Assembly (NCBI RefSeq): GCF_914484835.1
Contig: NZ_CAJZAR010000085.1
Coordinates: 1 to 40,721 of the forward strand
Length of the DNA stretch: 40,721 nucleotides
Source of the DNA: Paraburkholderia tropica
Lineage (GTDB): Bacteria > Pseudomonadota > Gammaproteobacteria > Burkholderiales > Burkholderiaceae
Direction of reading: 5' to 3'
The notes under the pieces were generated by a model. It saw only the letters and a program-made list of their open reading frames with translations, made no database searches and was not told the origin of the DNA. The translations under genes and the position numbers were made by a program. Each line of letters opens with the position of its first letter. The first letter of the stretch is position 1. Shown here piece by piece: positions 23,539-31,828 of this stretch.

Positions 23539-23680
23539 AGCGGCACTTGAAGCGCCCCGTAATTCGGGCACGTAAAGAAGACCCCTGAACAGGCGTCCGG
23601 GGCCGCGGCGAAACGCGGCACGAGACTACACCACAGACCACACGCTACCCAGTTAGCCGGGCGTATCCGAGGAGAACGCG

Positions 23681-24394
23681 TTGACTTCCAGCAGCACCAC
23701 CATCGGCGGCAGTTCCGCCACCGTGTCGCAGTCCCTGCTCGACACCATGAACGGCACGTCGTCGACGTCGTCGTCGAGCGGCACGAGCGGCACCAGCGGC
23801 AGCGATCTGCAGAACACCTTCCTGCAACTGCTCGTCGCGCAGCTCAAGAACCAGGATCCGACCGATCCGATGGACAGCTCGCAGATGACCTCGCAGCTCG
23901 CCCAGATCAACACGGTCTCGGGCATCGCGAACCTGAACACCTCGCTGACGTCGCTGTCGACGCAGCTGTCGGCCGGCCAGAACGCCCAGGCCGCGCTGCT
24001 GATCGGCTCGACCGTGCTGGCATCGGGCACGACCGCGACGGTGTCGAGCGGCTCGGCGCCGCAGCTCGGCGTGCAGCTCACGTCGGCGGCTTCGGACGTC
24101 AAGCTCACGATCACGAACTCCGCGGGCAAGGTCGTCAACACGCTCGACCTCGGCGCGCAGTCGGCCGGCACGGTGCCGATCACGTGGAACGGCACGGACG
24201 CGTCGGGCGCCACGGTCGCCGACGGCGACTACACGGTCACGGCCAGCGCGACGATCAACGGGCAGGCCGCCACGGCCACCGCGCTCGTGGCGAGCAAGGT
24301 CCAGGCCGTCATCCAGCAGCAGGACGGCACCGCGAGCCTGTCGCTCGCCAACGGCAAGACGGTCGCGCTTTCGAACGTGGCCGGCATTCTTTAA
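23681..24394 (+). CDS. flgD: Hook cap scaffold protein FlgD
   Basis: Caps the growing hook while FlgE subunits assemble and is then discarded. The 237 residues start with a Ser/Thr-rich tail, then the signature FLQLLVAQLKNQDPTDPMDSS (given in two parts: FLQLLVAQLK and NQDPTDPMDSS), and two beta domains (GSTVLASGTTATV, VPITWNGTDASGATVADGDY) of the FLG_Ig/Tudor-like type. The TTG start follows GAGGAGAACGCG, a strong ribosome site. Confidence 0.95.
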   Translation: MTSSSTTIGGSSATVSQSLLDTMNGTSSTSSSSGTSGTSGSDLQNTFLQLLVAQLKNQDPTDPMDSSQMTSQLAQINTVSGIANLNTSLTSLSTQLSAGQNAQAALLIGSTVLASGTTATVSSGSAPQLGVQLTSAASDVKLTITNSAGKVVNTLDLGAQSAGTVPITWNGTDASGATVADGDYTVTASATINGQAATATALVASKVQAVIQQQDGTASLSLANGKTVALSNVAGIL

Positions 24395-24417
24395 ACGACA
24401 AAGCGGAGTAGAAACTC

Positions 24418-25653
24418 ATGGGCTATCAGCAAGGTTTGAGCGGACTCGCCGCTTCGTCGAACGACCTCGACGTGATCGGCAACAACATCGCCAACGCCAA
24501 CACGGTCGGCTTCAAGCAGAGCACGGCGCAGTTCGCGAACGTCTACGCGAACACCATCGCGACCTCGGTCAACACGCAGATCGGTCTCGGCGCGGCGCTC
24601 TCCGAAGTGCAGCAGAACTTCTCGCAAGGCACGATCACCACGACCGGCCAGGCGCTCGACGTCGCCATCAACGGCAACGGCTTCTTCCAGATGTCGAACA
24701 ACGGCACGATCACGTACTCGCGTAACGGCGTGTTCCAGCTCAACAAGAGCGGCTACATCGTCGACGCGGCCGGCAACGACCTGATGGGCTACGCAGCCGA
24801 CAGCACGGGCGTCGTCAACACGGCGCAGACGGTGCCGATCCAGGTCCCGACGACCAACATCGCGCCGGTCACGACCAGCAAGATCACCGCGCAGGTCAAC
24901 CTGAACGCGCAGTCGACCACGCCGACCGCCACGCCGTTCTCGGAAACCGACTCGAACACGTACAACTACTCGACCTCGGTCACGGCGTACGACTCGCTCG
25001 GCGGCAAGCAGCAGGTCAACATGTATTTCGTGAAGAACGCGACGAGCGGCCAGTGGGACGTCTACGCGGGCACCACGGGCAACGCCTCGCTGGTCGGCTC
25101 GATGACGTACGACTCGTCGGGCAACCTGACGGGCACGACCGACTCCGCGGGCCTCGCGACCACGCTCGGCGAACTCTCGCTGACGATCAACCCGACCGAC
25201 GGTTCGGCGACCAACCAGAAGATCACGCTCGACGTCACCGGCTCGACGCAGTACGGCAGCGCCAACGGCGTGAACAATCTGGACCAGGACGGCTACCCGA
25301 GCGGCACGCTGTCGAACTTCTCGATCGGCGCCGACGGCTCGATCACGGGCAACTACTCGAACGGCCAGACGATGACGCTCGGCCAGATCGTGCTCGCGAA
25401 CTTCAACAACCCGAACGGCCTGCAGAACCTCGGCGGCAACCAGTTCGCGGCGACCTCGGCTTCGGGCGTCGCGCAGGTGTCGGTGCCGGGCAGCACGAAC
25501 CACGGCTCGCTCACGGGCGGCGCGGTGGAGTCGTCGAACGTCGACCTGACGAACCAGCTCGTCGACCTGATCACGGCACAGCGCAACTATCAGGCGAACG
25601 CACAAACCATCAAGACGCAGCAGACCGTCGACCAGACGCTGCTGCAGATGTAA
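24418..25653 (+). CDS. flgE: Flagellar hook protein FlgE
   Basis: Structural subunit of the hook, 411 residues, close to the enteric length. N-terminal D0 motif LDVIGNNIANANTVGFKQS, hook segment GNGFFQMSNNGTITYSRNG, and C-terminal VDLTNQLVDLITAQRNYQAN that forms the inner tube with the N-terminus. The variable middle is Thr/Ser/Asn-rich, as usual. GCGGAGTAGAAACTC precedes the ATG, 23 bases after flgD. Confidence 0.96.
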   Translation: MGYQQGLSGLAASSNDLDVIGNNIANANTVGFKQSTAQFANVYANTIATSVNTQIGLGAALSEVQQNFSQGTITTTGQALDVAINGNGFFQMSNNGTITYSRNGVFQLNKSGYIVDAAGNDLMGYAADSTGVVNTAQTVPIQVPTTNIAPVTTSKITAQVNLNAQSTTPTATPFSETDSNTYNYSTSVTAYDSLGGKQQVNMYFVKNATSGQWDVYAGTTGNASLVGSMTYDSSGNLTGTTDSAGLATTLGELSLTINPTDGSATNQKITLDVTGSTQYGSANGVNNLDQDGYPSGTLSNFSIGADGSITGNYSNGQTMTLGQIVLANFNNPNGLQNLGGNQFAATSASGVAQVSVPGSTNHGSLTGGAVESSNVDLTNQLVDLITAQRNYQANAQTIKTQQTVDQTLLQM

Positions 25654-25685
25654 GCGCGCCACGCCATTAACGCACCGGGCACATC

Positions 25686-26444
25686 ATGGACCGACTGATC
25701 TATACCGCGATGACGGGCGCGAGCCAGGCGCTCGAGCAGCAAGCCGTCGTCGCGAACAACCTGGCGAACGTCTCGACCACGGGCTTTCGCGCGCAGCTCG
25801 CGAATTTCCGCTCCGTGCCGATGTCGTTCGGCGACGGCTCGACCGTCAACGACTCGACCACGCGCACCTTCGTGCTCTCGGCGACGCCTGGCTCCGACAT
25901 GACGCCCGGTGCGATCTCGCGCACCGGCAATCCGCTCGATATCGCGGTGCAGGGCAACGGCTTCATCGCCGTGCAGACCGCCGACGGTAACGAGGCGTAC
26001 ACGCGCGCGGGCAACCTGCACGTCGACGAAAACGGCCAGCTCGTCACGGCCAACAACCTGCAGGTGATCGGCGGCGGCGGCCCGATCGCGGTGCCGCCGG
26101 GTTCGGCGGTCACGATCGGCTCGGACGGCACGGTCTCGGCGATCGCGCCGGGCAGCCCCGCGAGCGCCATCGCCATGATCGACCAGATCAAGTTCGTGAA
26201 CCCGCCCGCGGGCTCGCTCACGCGCGGCGACGACGGCCTGTTTCACACCGGCGACGGCAATCCGGCCGACGCGGACCAGTCGGTCCAGATCGCGACGGAA
26301 TCGCTCGAAGGCAGCAACGTCAATCCGGTGGCCGCGATGGTCTCGATGATCACCAACGCCCGGCAGTTCCAGATGCAGACGAAGCTCTTGCAGAACGCCG
26401 ACCAGAACGAGCAGTCGGCGAACCAGCTGCTCAACTTCAGCTAA
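25686..26444 (+). CDS. flgF: Flagellar proximal rod protein FlgF
   Basis: Rod protein of 252 residues. N-terminal VVANNLANVSTTGFRAQLANF and C-terminal NVNPVAAMVSMITNARQFQMQ are typical; NGFIAVQTADGNEAYTRAGN is the shared rod/hook domain. It joins FlgB/FlgC to the distal rod. It is 32 bp after flgE in the same operon. Confidence 0.95.
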   Translation: MDRLIYTAMTGASQALEQQAVVANNLANVSTTGFRAQLANFRSVPMSFGDGSTVNDSTTRTFVLSATPGSDMTPGAISRTGNPLDIAVQGNGFIAVQTADGNEAYTRAGNLHVDENGQLVTANNLQVIGGGGPIAVPPGSAVTIGSDGTVSAIAPGSPASAIAMIDQIKFVNPPAGSLTRGDDGLFHTGDGNPADADQSVQIATESLEGSNVNPVAAMVSMITNARQFQMQTKLLQNADQNEQSANQLLNFS

Positions 26445-26498
26445 GACATTTAAAGGCTGCGGGCTCTACAGCAGACGCCGCGCCGGGAGAAATACACC

Positions 26499-27287
26499 GT
26501 GAACCGATCGCTCTACATCGCCGCCACCGGCATGAACGCCCAGCAGGCGCAGATGGACGTGATCTCGAACAACCTCGCGAACGTGAGCACCAATGGCTTC
26601 AAGGGCTCGCGCGCGGTGTTCGAGGACCTCATGTACCAGACGCTGCGTCAGCCGGGCGCGAACTCCACGCAGACCACCGAACTGCCCTCGGGCAGCCAGG
26701 TCGGCACCGGCGTGCAGCAGGTCGCGACCGAGCGTCTCTACACGCAGGGCAACCTGCAGCAGACCGGCAACTCGAAGGACGTGGCGATCAACGGCGCGGG
26801 CTTCTTCCAGGTGCAGATGCCCGACGGCACGACGCAGTACACGCGCGACGGCTCGTTCCAGACCAACTCGCAGGGCCAGCTCGTCACGTCGAGCGGCTAC
26901 CAGGTGATGCCGGCGATCACGGTGCCCGCCAACGCGACCTCGCTGACCATCGGCAGCGACGGCGTGGTGACGATCACGACGCCGGGCTCGGCCAACGCGA
27001 CGACCATCGGCTCGCTGCAGCTCGCCATGTTCATCAACCCGACCGGCCTGCAGTCGAACGGCCAGAACCTCGTGTCGGAAACGGCGTCCTCGGGCGCGCC
27101 CACGGTCACCACGCCGGGCCTGAACGGCTCGGGCTCGCTCAATCAGGGCTACGTGGAATCGTCGAACGTCAACGTCGTGCAGGAACTCGTCAACATGATC
27201 GAGACGCAGCGCGCGTACGAAATCAACAGCAAGGCGGTCACGACGTCCGACCAGATGCTGCAGACGCTGAGCCAGATGCAGGTCTGA
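26499..27287 (+). CDS. flgG: Flagellar distal rod protein FlgG
   Basis: Distal rod subunit of 262 residues, the canonical length. N-terminal MDVISNNLANVSTNGFKGSR, the FlgG-specific long loop around GVQQVATERLYTQGNLQQTG, and C-terminal NVNVVQELVNMIETQRAYEIN. The GTG start has CGGGAGAAATACACC upstream. The distal rod passes the P and L rings whose proteins (FlgI, FlgH) are next. Confidence 0.97.
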   Translation: MNRSLYIAATGMNAQQAQMDVISNNLANVSTNGFKGSRAVFEDLMYQTLRQPGANSTQTTELPSGSQVGTGVQQVATERLYTQGNLQQTGNSKDVAINGAGFFQVQMPDGTTQYTRDGSFQTNSQGQLVTSSGYQVMPAITVPANATSLTIGSDGVVTITTPGSANATTIGSLQLAMFINPTGLQSNGQNLVSETASSGAPTVTTPGLNGSGSLNQGYVESSNVNVVQELVNMIETQRAYEINSKAVTTSDQMLQTLSQMQV

Positions 27288-27340
27288 TGACCGCGGCATC
27301 GAAGTCAGGCAAACGGTAGCAACAGCAACACGGAATCGAA

Positions 27341-28066
27341 GTGGTGAGGAGCATGGGCCAGTCCGTTCAATTCAACTTTCGCGCAGGCGCGCGGCGTCAG
27401 GCGACTTACGTCGCCGTGGCGGCGGTCGCGCTCGCTGCGCTCTCGGGCTGCGCCTATATCCCCAACCGGCAGCCGATCGTGCAGCAGCCGATGACGGCGC
27501 TGCCGCCGGCGCCGCCCGTCAACAGCTCGCCGGGCTCGATCTACAACCCGGGCTACGTGGGCCGTCCGTTGTTCGAGGATCAGCGTCCGCGTAACACCGG
27601 CGACATCCTCACGATCGTCATCTCCGAAAACATCAACGCGACGAAGTCCTCGGGCGCCAACACCAAGCGTGGCGGCAGCACGGCCTTCAGCGTGCCGGTC
27701 GCGGGCTTCGCGCCGGGCTTCTTCTCGCGCGCGAACCTCTCGGCCACGGGCGCGAACCAGTTCGACGCGACCGGCGGCGCGAACGCCTCGAACACGTTCA
27801 CGGGCGTGATCACCGTGACGGTCACGAACGTGCTGCCCAACGGCAACCTGGTGGTGTCGGGCGAAAAGCAGATGCTCATCAACCAGGGCAATGAATACGT
27901 GCGCTTCTCGGGCGTCGTGAATCCGAACACTGTTGCCGGAGACAACTCCGTGCTCTCGACCGACGTCGCCGACGCGAAGATCGAATACTCCGCGAAGGGC
28001 GTGATCGACGAAGCCGAGACGATGGGCTGGCTGCAACGCTTTTTCCTGAATGTCGCGCCATGGTGA
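27341..28066 (+). CDS. flgH: Flagellar L-ring lipoprotein FlgH
   Basis: Outer-membrane bushing of the rod, 241 residues from GTG 27341. A signal sequence ends in lipobox LSGC, then the conserved body: SPGSIYNPGY, LFEDQRPRNTGDILTIVI, NVLPNGNLVVSGEKQMLIN, VRFSGVVNPNTVAGDNSVLS. The start is ambiguous: GTG 27341, GTG 27344 and ATG 27353 are in frame, and the AGGAG at 27347 is too close to the ATG, which favours a GTG. The stop overlaps the flgI start by seven bases. Confidence 0.95.
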   Translation: MVRSMGQSVQFNFRAGARRQATYVAVAAVALAALSGCAYIPNRQPIVQQPMTALPPAPPVNSSPGSIYNPGYVGRPLFEDQRPRNTGDILTIVISENINATKSSGANTKRGGSTAFSVPVAGFAPGFFSRANLSATGANQFDATGGANASNTFTGVITVTVTNVLPNGNLVVSGEKQMLINQGNEYVRFSGVVNPNTVAGDNSVLSTDVADAKIEYSAKGVIDEAETMGWLQRFFLNVAPW

Positions 28067-29259
28067 AGATCCGTTTCCAACGCACGCGCCGCTCGCGCGT
28101 GAAAGACCTGCTGGCCGCCTTCGGCGTCGCGGCCGGTTTCGTGTTCGCGTGCGGCGCGCTGCTCGCCTACGCGACGCCCGCGCGCGCCGAGCGCGTCAAA
28201 GACCTCGTGACCTTCGCCGGCGTGCGCGACAACCCGCTGATCGGCTATGGCCTCGTGGTGGGTCTCGACGGCACGGGTGACCAGACCACCCAGGCGCCGT
28301 TCACGACGCAGACGCTCGCGAACATGCTCGCGAACCTCGGCATCTCGATCAACAACACGTCGAGCTCGTCGGGCTCCTCGCAGACGCTGAACAACATGCA
28401 GCTCAAGAACGTGGCGGCGGTGATCGTCACGGCGACGCTGCCGCCGTTCGCGCGCCCCGGCGAGCAGATCGACGTGACGGTGTCGTCGCTCGCGAACGCC
28501 AAGAGCATTCGCGGCGGCACGCTGCTGCTCACGCCGCTCAAGGGCGCGGACGGCCAGGTCTACGCGCTCGCGCAGGGCAACGTGGCGGTGGGCGGCGCGG
28601 GCGCGTCGGCCAACGGCAGCCGCGTGCAGGTGAACCAGCTCGCGGCTGGCCGCATCTCGGCGGGCGCGACGGTCGAGCGCGCGGTGCCCTCGCCGGTCGC
28701 GCAGCAGGGCGGCATCCTGCAGATGGAAGTCAACGACATGGACTACGACACGACGCAGCGCATCGTGGCGGCGGTCAACAACCTGTTCGGCGACGGCACG
28801 GCGGCAGCGGTCGACGGCCGCACGATCCAGGTGCGCGGCCCGAGCGATCCGGCCTCGCAGGTGGGTTTCATCGCGCAGATCCAGAATCTCGACGTGCGCC
28901 CGGCGCAGCCGGCGGCGAAGGTGATCCTCAACGCGCGCACCGGCTCGATCGTGATGAACCAGATGGTCACGCTCGAAAGCTGCGCGGTGGCGCACGGCAA
29001 TCTTTCGGTGGTCGTGAACACGCAGACGGCGGTGAGCCAGCCGGGCGCGTTCTCGAACGGCCAGACCGTGGCGGCGCGGCAGTCCCAGATCCAGCTCAAG
29101 CAGGACAATGGATCGCTCAAACTCGTCACGGCGGGCGCGAATCTCGCGGAAGTCGTGAAGGCGCTCAATGCGCTTGGCGCAACGCCGGCGGATCTGATGT
29201 CGATCCTCCAGGCGATGAAGGCGGCGGGCGCATTGCGTGCCGACCTCGAAATTATCTAA
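28060..29259 (+). CDS. flgI: Flagellar P-ring protein FlgI
   Basis: Forms the ring in the peptidoglycan layer. A signal peptide ends at TPARA before ERVKDLVTFAGVRDNPLIGYG, the standard mature start. The family sequence is continuous to DLMSILQAMKAAGALRADLEII at the C-terminus (shown in parts: DLMSILQAMKAAGAL, RADLEII). At 399 residues it is full length, with the unprocessed N-terminus somewhat long. Its assembly needs FlgA, encoded on the other strand. Confidence 0.96.
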   Translation: MVKIRFQRTRRSRVKDLLAAFGVAAGFVFACGALLAYATPARAERVKDLVTFAGVRDNPLIGYGLVVGLDGTGDQTTQAPFTTQTLANMLANLGISINNTSSSSGSSQTLNNMQLKNVAAVIVTATLPPFARPGEQIDVTVSSLANAKSIRGGTLLLTPLKGADGQVYALAQGNVAVGGAGASANGSRVQVNQLAAGRISAGATVERAVPSPVAQQGGILQMEVNDMDYDTTQRIVAAVNNLFGDGTAAAVDGRTIQVRGPSDPASQVGFIAQIQNLDVRPAQPAAKVILNARTGSIVMNQMVTLESCAVAHGNLSVVVNTQTAVSQPGAFSNGQTVAARQSQIQLKQDNGSLKLVTAGANLAEVVKALNALGATPADLMSILQAMKAAGALRADLEII

Positions 29260-29270
29260 GGATGTGAACA

Positions 29271-30278
29271 ATGGATAACTCGAAACTCGGCGGCAGCGGC
29301 GGCCTCGACCTGACCAACCGTTTCGCGCTCGACGTGCAGGGCTTCGACGCCATGCGCGCCGCCGCGAACGCTTCGCCGCAGCAGGGCGTGAAGGCGGCCG
29401 CGAAGCAGTTCGACGCGGTCTTCACGCAGATGATGCTCAAGAGCATGCGCGACGCGACGCCCGACGACGGCCCGCTCGATTCGAAGGACGGCGCGCAGTT
29501 CACCTCGATGATGGATCAGCAGCTCGCGCAGCAGATGTCGAACAAGGGCGTCGGCGTCGCGAACGCGATGATCAAGCAGCTCATGCGCAGCATGGGCGGC
29601 CAGGCGGGCATGGACGGCGCGGGCGGATCGAGCGGCGCGGGCGGCATCGCCGGCGCGATGCAGGGTCTCTCGGGCGCGGGCGGCAGCGGCAGCGAAGGCA
29701 ACCTCGCGATGCTCAACGCACTCGGCCGCGCGTACGGCAACGCCGCCGCCAATGGCGCGCTCGGCAAGGGCCAGGGCTGGGACGCGAACAGCGCGCTCAC
29801 GCCGGCGATGCGCGGCAACGGCGACGACAAGGTCGACGCCTTCGTCAACAAGCTCGCCACCGGCGCACAGCAGGCGAGCGCGGCGACCGGCATTCCGGCG
29901 CGCTTCATCGTCGGCCAGGCCGCGCTGGAGTCGGGCTGGGGCAAGCGCGAGATCATGAAGGCGGACGGCAGTACCAGCCACAACGTGTTCGGCATCAAGG
30001 CGACCAAGGACTGGACCGGCAAGACCGTCACGACCATGACGACCGAATACGTGCACGGCAAGCCGCAGCGCGTGGCCGAGAAGTTCCGCGCCTACGACTC
30101 GTACGAAGACGCGATGACCGATTACGCGAGCATGCTCAAGAACAACCCGCGCTACGCGTCGGTGATCAACGGCTCGCACAGCGCCGAGAGCTTCGCGCAC
30201 GGCATGCAGCGCGCCGGTTACGCGACCGATCCGCACTACGCGAAAAAGCTGCTGTCGATCATGCAGCAGATGGTCTGA
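29271..30278 (+). CDS. flgJ: FlgJ rod cap and peptidoglycan hydrolase
   Basis: Two-domain protein of 335 residues. The N-terminal rod-cap domain (AAKQFDAVFTQMMLKSMRDA) guides rod assembly, a Gly/Ala/Ser linker follows, and the C-terminal glucosaminidase-type domain cuts peptidoglycan so the rod can pass. The catalytic Glu is probably E220 in AALESGWGKRE, with NVFGIKA and YDSYEDAMTDYASML also conserved. This is the dual-domain form of beta- and gammaproteobacteria. AAGGATGTGAACA precedes the ATG. A 14-bp palindrome GATCGGCGCCGATC covers its stop but lacks a T-run. Confidence 0.96.
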   Translation: MDNSKLGGSGGLDLTNRFALDVQGFDAMRAAANASPQQGVKAAAKQFDAVFTQMMLKSMRDATPDDGPLDSKDGAQFTSMMDQQLAQQMSNKGVGVANAMIKQLMRSMGGQAGMDGAGGSSGAGGIAGAMQGLSGAGGSGSEGNLAMLNALGRAYGNAAANGALGKGQGWDANSALTPAMRGNGDDKVDAFVNKLATGAQQASAATGIPARFIVGQAALESGWGKREIMKADGSTSHNVFGIKATKDWTGKTVTTMTTEYVHGKPQRVAEKFRAYDSYEDAMTDYASMLKNNPRYASVINGSHSAESFAHGMQRAGYATDPHYAKKLLSIMQQMV

Positions 30279-30556
30279 TCGGCGCCGATCGGCTTCGATT
30301 TACCGTTTTACAGCGCGCGCGGGCGGCGTACTCAGCCCGCATCGACTGCAACGCGGCGCGCCTCGCGCGGCCGCGTTTGCGTACGTCGCCCTGCTTTTTG
30401 GGGACTTGCCGGGCCATGCCCGAGCGGCGCGCGTTGGCGTCATGCAAACGTTCCCTCGCCGACGATGCGCGCCGGATGCGCGCACGTTGCGCGACGATCC
30501 GCGCATCAGCGCGGGCGAAATGTGCGCCGCAACACAGTTTTTTTACGGCCAAGCCC
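30279..30556. other. Gene-free stretch between flgJ and ycgR
   Basis: No convincing gene; the short open frames here are Arg-rich and lack ribosome sites. The only supported element in the gap is the sigma-28 promoter at its distal end. Confidence 0.6.
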
Positions 30557-30583
30557 TAAATTTCCGCGTCAGCCTGCCGCTAA
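30557..30583 (+). promoter_or_regulatory. Sigma-28 (FliA) promoter of ycgR
   Basis: TAAATTTC, exactly 11 bp, GCCGCTAA. Spacing and most bases match the FliA consensus and the flgM and flgK promoters in this window. It lies about 104 bases before the ycgR ATG. Confidence 0.75.
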
Positions 30584-30686
30584 TGCAGGCGAGATCGAAA
30601 AGATTCAAGGGCGGCAGAACCGCCCGGACGGCGCGCAGCGGGCAGTCCGTCGCGCGCCGGCATGTCCACGAAATTCCGGCAGGCCG

Positions 30687-31442
30687 ATGAATACCGTTCA
30701 TTCGAATCAACAGGAAGCCTCCGAGGGCGAAGGCACCGACTTTGGCCGGCGTAATCCGCTGGAAGTCGGGGTGCAGTTGCGCAACCTCGCCAACCGGGGC
30801 GATTTCCTCACCTTGCAATACCGCGGCGGCCAGCTGGTCACGCGCATCCTCGACGTCAATACGCGCGAGCGCACCTTCACGTTCGACTGGGGCGCGCTGC
30901 CCGAGCAGAACCGCGAGGTGCTGGCGGCGCAGGAATGTCAGTTCCATGCCTCGCCCGACGGCGTGCGCGTCGAGTTTTCCACGGGCGCGCCGCGCGAGAC
31001 CGAGTTCGAAGGGCGGCCCGCGTTCGAAGCCGGCTTCCCCGAGGTGCTCTTTTACGTGCAGCGGCGCGAGTATTTCCGCGTCGATACGCCCGTGCTCGAA
31101 CCGTGCCTGTGCCGCGGCGCGCTGCCGGCGGACGGCCTGCGCTTCCAGTTCGAGGTGCACGACCTGTCGCTCGGCGGCATCGGTCTGCGCACGACCGACC
31201 CGCGCGCGGCCGAGTTCCAGATGGGCCTGACGATCCGCGACGTGGAGCTGGATCTGCGCTCGCAAGGCACGCTGCGCGTCGATCTGGCGCTGGCCGTGCT
31301 GCGCTTCGTCGATCTGCCGAACGGCGACCGCCGCTATCACCTCGGCTTCCGTTTCGAGGCGCTGCCCGGCGCGGCGGAAAACAGCCTGCAACGCTACATC
31401 ACGCAACTCGAGATGAAGCGGCGCGCGTTCCAGCGCGCCTGA
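30687..31442 (+). CDS. ycgR: Cyclic-di-GMP-binding flagellar brake YcgR
   Basis: Soluble two-domain protein of 251 residues. The N-terminal YcgR domain is followed by a PilZ domain with both c-di-GMP motifs: RxxxR in QRREYFRVDT and DxSxxG in HDLSLGGIGL. Bound to c-di-GMP, YcgR slows or biases the flagellar motor. It has its own sigma-28 promoter and sits between the rod-cap gene flgJ and the hook-associated flgKL. I took ATG 30687; codons upstream in the same frame are Arg-rich and not YcgR-like. Confidence 0.93.
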   Translation: MNTVHSNQQEASEGEGTDFGRRNPLEVGVQLRNLANRGDFLTLQYRGGQLVTRILDVNTRERTFTFDWGALPEQNREVLAAQECQFHASPDGVRVEFSTGAPRETEFEGRPAFEAGFPEVLFYVQRREYFRVDTPVLEPCLCRGALPADGLRFQFEVHDLSLGGIGLRTTDPRAAEFQMGLTIRDVELDLRSQGTLRVDLALAVLRFVDLPNGDRRYHLGFRFEALPGAAENSLQRYITQLEMKRRAFQRA

Positions 31443-31737
31443 TGCGTCGGCGGCGCGCCGGAGCTTGCGCGCGCCGCCTTCGTATCGCCGCGGCAGTGCG
31501 GCGGCAGTATCGGGATACACCGTTAAAAAGGGCCTCGAACGAGGTCTGAAAGAGCGCCTCGACGGCGCCTGCGCTCGACGTGGCGCTCCACGGCAAGCAC
31601 GTTTGCGCCAGTCGTTTCGGACTGCCGCACGTTGTTGCACGCCGCCGCCGCGCATGCCTCGCGCATCGTCCTGCCCACGCGCGCTTCGCGAGCGTTCCGG
31701 GCAAACGTTTTCTGCGCGAAATTCCCGATCCTTACGC
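31443..31737. other. Gene-free stretch between ycgR and flgK
   Basis: Apart from the hairpin at its start and the sigma-28 promoter just beyond its end, nothing supported was found; open frames in it are Arg/Ala-rich noise. Confidence 0.55.
31449..31478 (+). other. GC-rich hairpin after ycgR
   Basis: GGCGGCGCGC (31449-31458) pairs with GCGCGCCGCC (31469-31478) around a 10-base loop, seven bases after the ycgR stop. No T-run follows, so termination would need Rho or is incomplete. Confidence 0.4.
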
Positions 31738-31764
31738 TTAATTTTCGCCTCGCGCTGCCGTTAT
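31738..31764 (+). promoter_or_regulatory. Sigma-28 (FliA) promoter of flgKL
   Basis: TTAATTTT, exactly 11 bp, GCCGTTAT. The -10 half is identical to that of flgM. It lies about 64 bases before the flgK ATG, as expected for late hook-associated genes. Confidence 0.75.
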
Positions 31765-31828
31765 AAAAGGGGTTCACCCACGCGGCCCGAGCGATCAATC
31801 CGACGACGGCCGTTCATGAGGATCATGC

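Noticed and set aside
30377..30559. Small open frames between flgJ and ycgR
   Set aside because: Arg/Ala/Cys-rich, no ribosome sites, and overlapped by the sigma-28 promoter.
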